Shown here: positions 4,756-5,670 of the stretch, in pieces
Numbering within the stretch: position 1 is the stretch's first letter
Layout: each line of letters begins with the position of its first letter
NCBI GenBank assembly: GCA_007123455.1
Contig: SKKZ01000036.1
Coordinates: 1 to 5,670 of the forward strand
DNA length: 5,670 nt
Reading direction: 5' to 3'
DNA from: Coriobacteriia bacterium
GTDB lineage: Bacteria; Actinomycetota; Coriobacteriia; Anaerosomatales; SLCP01
Position numbers and translations under genes: made by a program
Notes under the pieces: generated by a model
What the model saw: the letters and a program-made list of their open reading frames with translations, nothing else
What the model was told of the DNA's origin: nothing
The model's database searches: none

Positions 4756-5670
4756 TGCGCGAGCTCGTGTTCGAGATCGGGGTCGAAGAAATCCCCTCCA
4801 CACCGCTGTACGCCGCCATCGGTCAGCTCAAGGCCGATGCGGAGAGTGCCTTTAAGGACGCAAGACTCAGCTATGCCGTGGTCGACGTGTTCGGCTCGCC
4901 ACGCCGGCTCACCCTGCGCGTCAGCGATTGTGCGGAGCAACAGGAGGATCAGACGCACCGTGTGAAAGGCCCCGCGATCAGCGCTGCCTTCGATGAGGAT
5001 GGCAACCCGACGAGGGCGGCGGAGGGGTTCGCACGCAGCAAAGGTGTGGACGTCTCCAGCCTCGAACGTGTCGAGGACGACGGCGGTGCCTACGTGTATG
5101 CAGTGATCGAGCGCCCGGGGCGTCCGGCGTCCGAAGTCCTTCCCGAGGTGCTCCGCGGCCTGGTCGAGGAGCTGGAGTGGCCGAAGTCGATGAGGTGGGG
5201 CACGGGAGACGTGCGCTTCACGCGGCCGGTACGATGGCTGCTCGCTCTGTTCGGTGCGGACGTCATCCCGGTGACCTTTGCTGGCCTCGAAGCCGACCGG
5301 CTCACCTTCGGCCACCGGTTCCTTGCGCCCGGACCTATCGAGATCCCTACGGCATCCGAGTACGATGTCGCGTGCAGGAAGGGACTGGTGCTCTACGATC
5401 ACGGTGAGCGTGCAACACTCATTCGGGACCACATCAAGGTTGCGGCAGACCGTACTGATGCCGCTGCGGTTGTGCCCGAGAAGGTCTTTGCCGAGGTCGT
5501 CAACCTCGTGGAGTGGCCGACGATCGGGGTAGGCCGCTTCGATGAGGAGTTCCTCGAGGTGCCGCGTGAGGTTCTCGAGACGGCGATGGAGTCCCACCAG
5601 CGCTACTTCCCGCTTGAGGGGGCCGACGGCACTCTGCTACCGGCGTTCATCGTCGTCCACAACGGTGATC
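4752..5670 (+). CDS. glyS: Glycyl-tRNA synthetase beta subunit, 5' part (3' end outside window)
   Basis: Partner of GlyQ. The beta chain recognises tRNA-Gly and is required for aminoacylation by the tetramer. I read 306 uninterrupted codons from ATG at 4752 to the window edge; full-length GlyS is about 690 residues, so less than half is visible. Family landmarks appear in order: LVFEIGVEEIPSTPLY (5-20, usual LLxEIGTEELP), FGSPRRLTLRV (47-57), KSMRWGTGDVRFTRPVRWLL (145-164), FGHRF (186-190), NLVEWPTIGVGRFDEEFLEV (253-272) and VPRE...ESHQRYFPL with HQRYF at 282-286. The C-terminal tRNA-binding (DALR-type) region lies beyond the window. The start codon is doubled (ATGATG) and the first overlaps the glyQ stop by 4 bases, with a near-consensus ribosome binding site, giving translational coupling and balanced subunit output. 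Confidence 0.97.
   Translation, partial: MMRELVFEIGVEEIPSTPLYAAIGQLKADAESAFKDARLSYAVVDVFGSPRRLTLRVSDCAEQQEDQTHRVKGPAISAAFDEDGNPTRAAEGFARSKGVDVSSLERVEDDGGAYVYAVIERPGRPASEVLPEVLRGLVEELEWPKSMRWGTGDVRFTRPVRWLLALFGADVIPVTFAGLEADRLTFGHRFLAPGPIEIPTASEYDVACRKGLVLYDHGERATLIRDHIKVAADRTDAAAVVPEKVFAEVVNLVEWPTIGVGRFDEEFLEVPREVLETAMESHQRYFPLEGADGTLLPAFIVVHNGD

Noticed and set aside
4677..5597. 306-codon open frame on the - strand opposite glyS
   Set aside because: The + strand here encodes an uninterrupted, recognisable GlyS, so the antisense frame is a codon-bias shadow with no recognisable domain.

Overview
The window holds eight protein-coding genes, all on the + strand and packed almost end to end. 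In order they are the 3' part of a CBS/CorC-HlyC family protein, cdd, era, deoC, recO, a YcxB-like membrane protein gene, glyQ, and the 5' part of glyS. Neighbours overlap by 4-8 bases or sit 4-9 bases apart. The single real gap is 55 bases, just before glyQ. I see no RNA gene, insertion sequence, phage gene, CRISPR array or broken gene.

Organism: the DNA is GC-rich with strongly GC-biased third codon positions, and three of the seven visible start codons are GTG. The order hemolysin-like/cdd/era/recO/glyQ/glyS is the housekeeping block familiar from Bacillus and other Firmicutes. The high GC, the TKxD form of the Era G4 motif and the two-subunit glycyl-tRNA synthetase would fit a Coriobacteriia-type or other deep-branching actinobacterium. 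A high-GC Firmicute or another high-GC lineage cannot be excluded from sequence alone.

Layout: positions 1-455 encode the second CBS domain and C-terminal transporter-associated domain of a CorC/HlyC protein. Positions 448-1805 carry cytidine deaminase and the 16S rRNA-binding GTPase Era. Positions 1810-2490 carry deoxyribose-phosphate aldolase, a second nucleoside-catabolism enzyme, placed between era and recO. Positions 2500-3243 encode the RecO recombination mediator with a four-cysteine zinc finger. Positions 3240-3776 encode a small two-helix membrane protein of the poorly characterised YcxB-like family. After a short spacer with a weak candidate promoter and ACGT palindromes come the alpha and beta chains of tetrameric glycyl-tRNA synthetase; the beta gene runs off the right edge.

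How the genes fit together: Era (ribosome assembly) and GlyQ/GlyS (tRNA charging) serve translation, RecO serves DNA repair, and Cdd and DeoC sit at two steps of deoxycytidine catabolism (deamination, then cleavage of deoxyribose-5-phosphate). The tight overlaps suggest one polycistronic unit with translational coupling, possibly with an extra promoter before glyQ. This is mainly an ordinary conserved chromosomal region. I found no convincing evidence of an undescribed system. The two insertions (deoC and the YcxB-like gene) and a few inverted repeats are the points most worth a second look.
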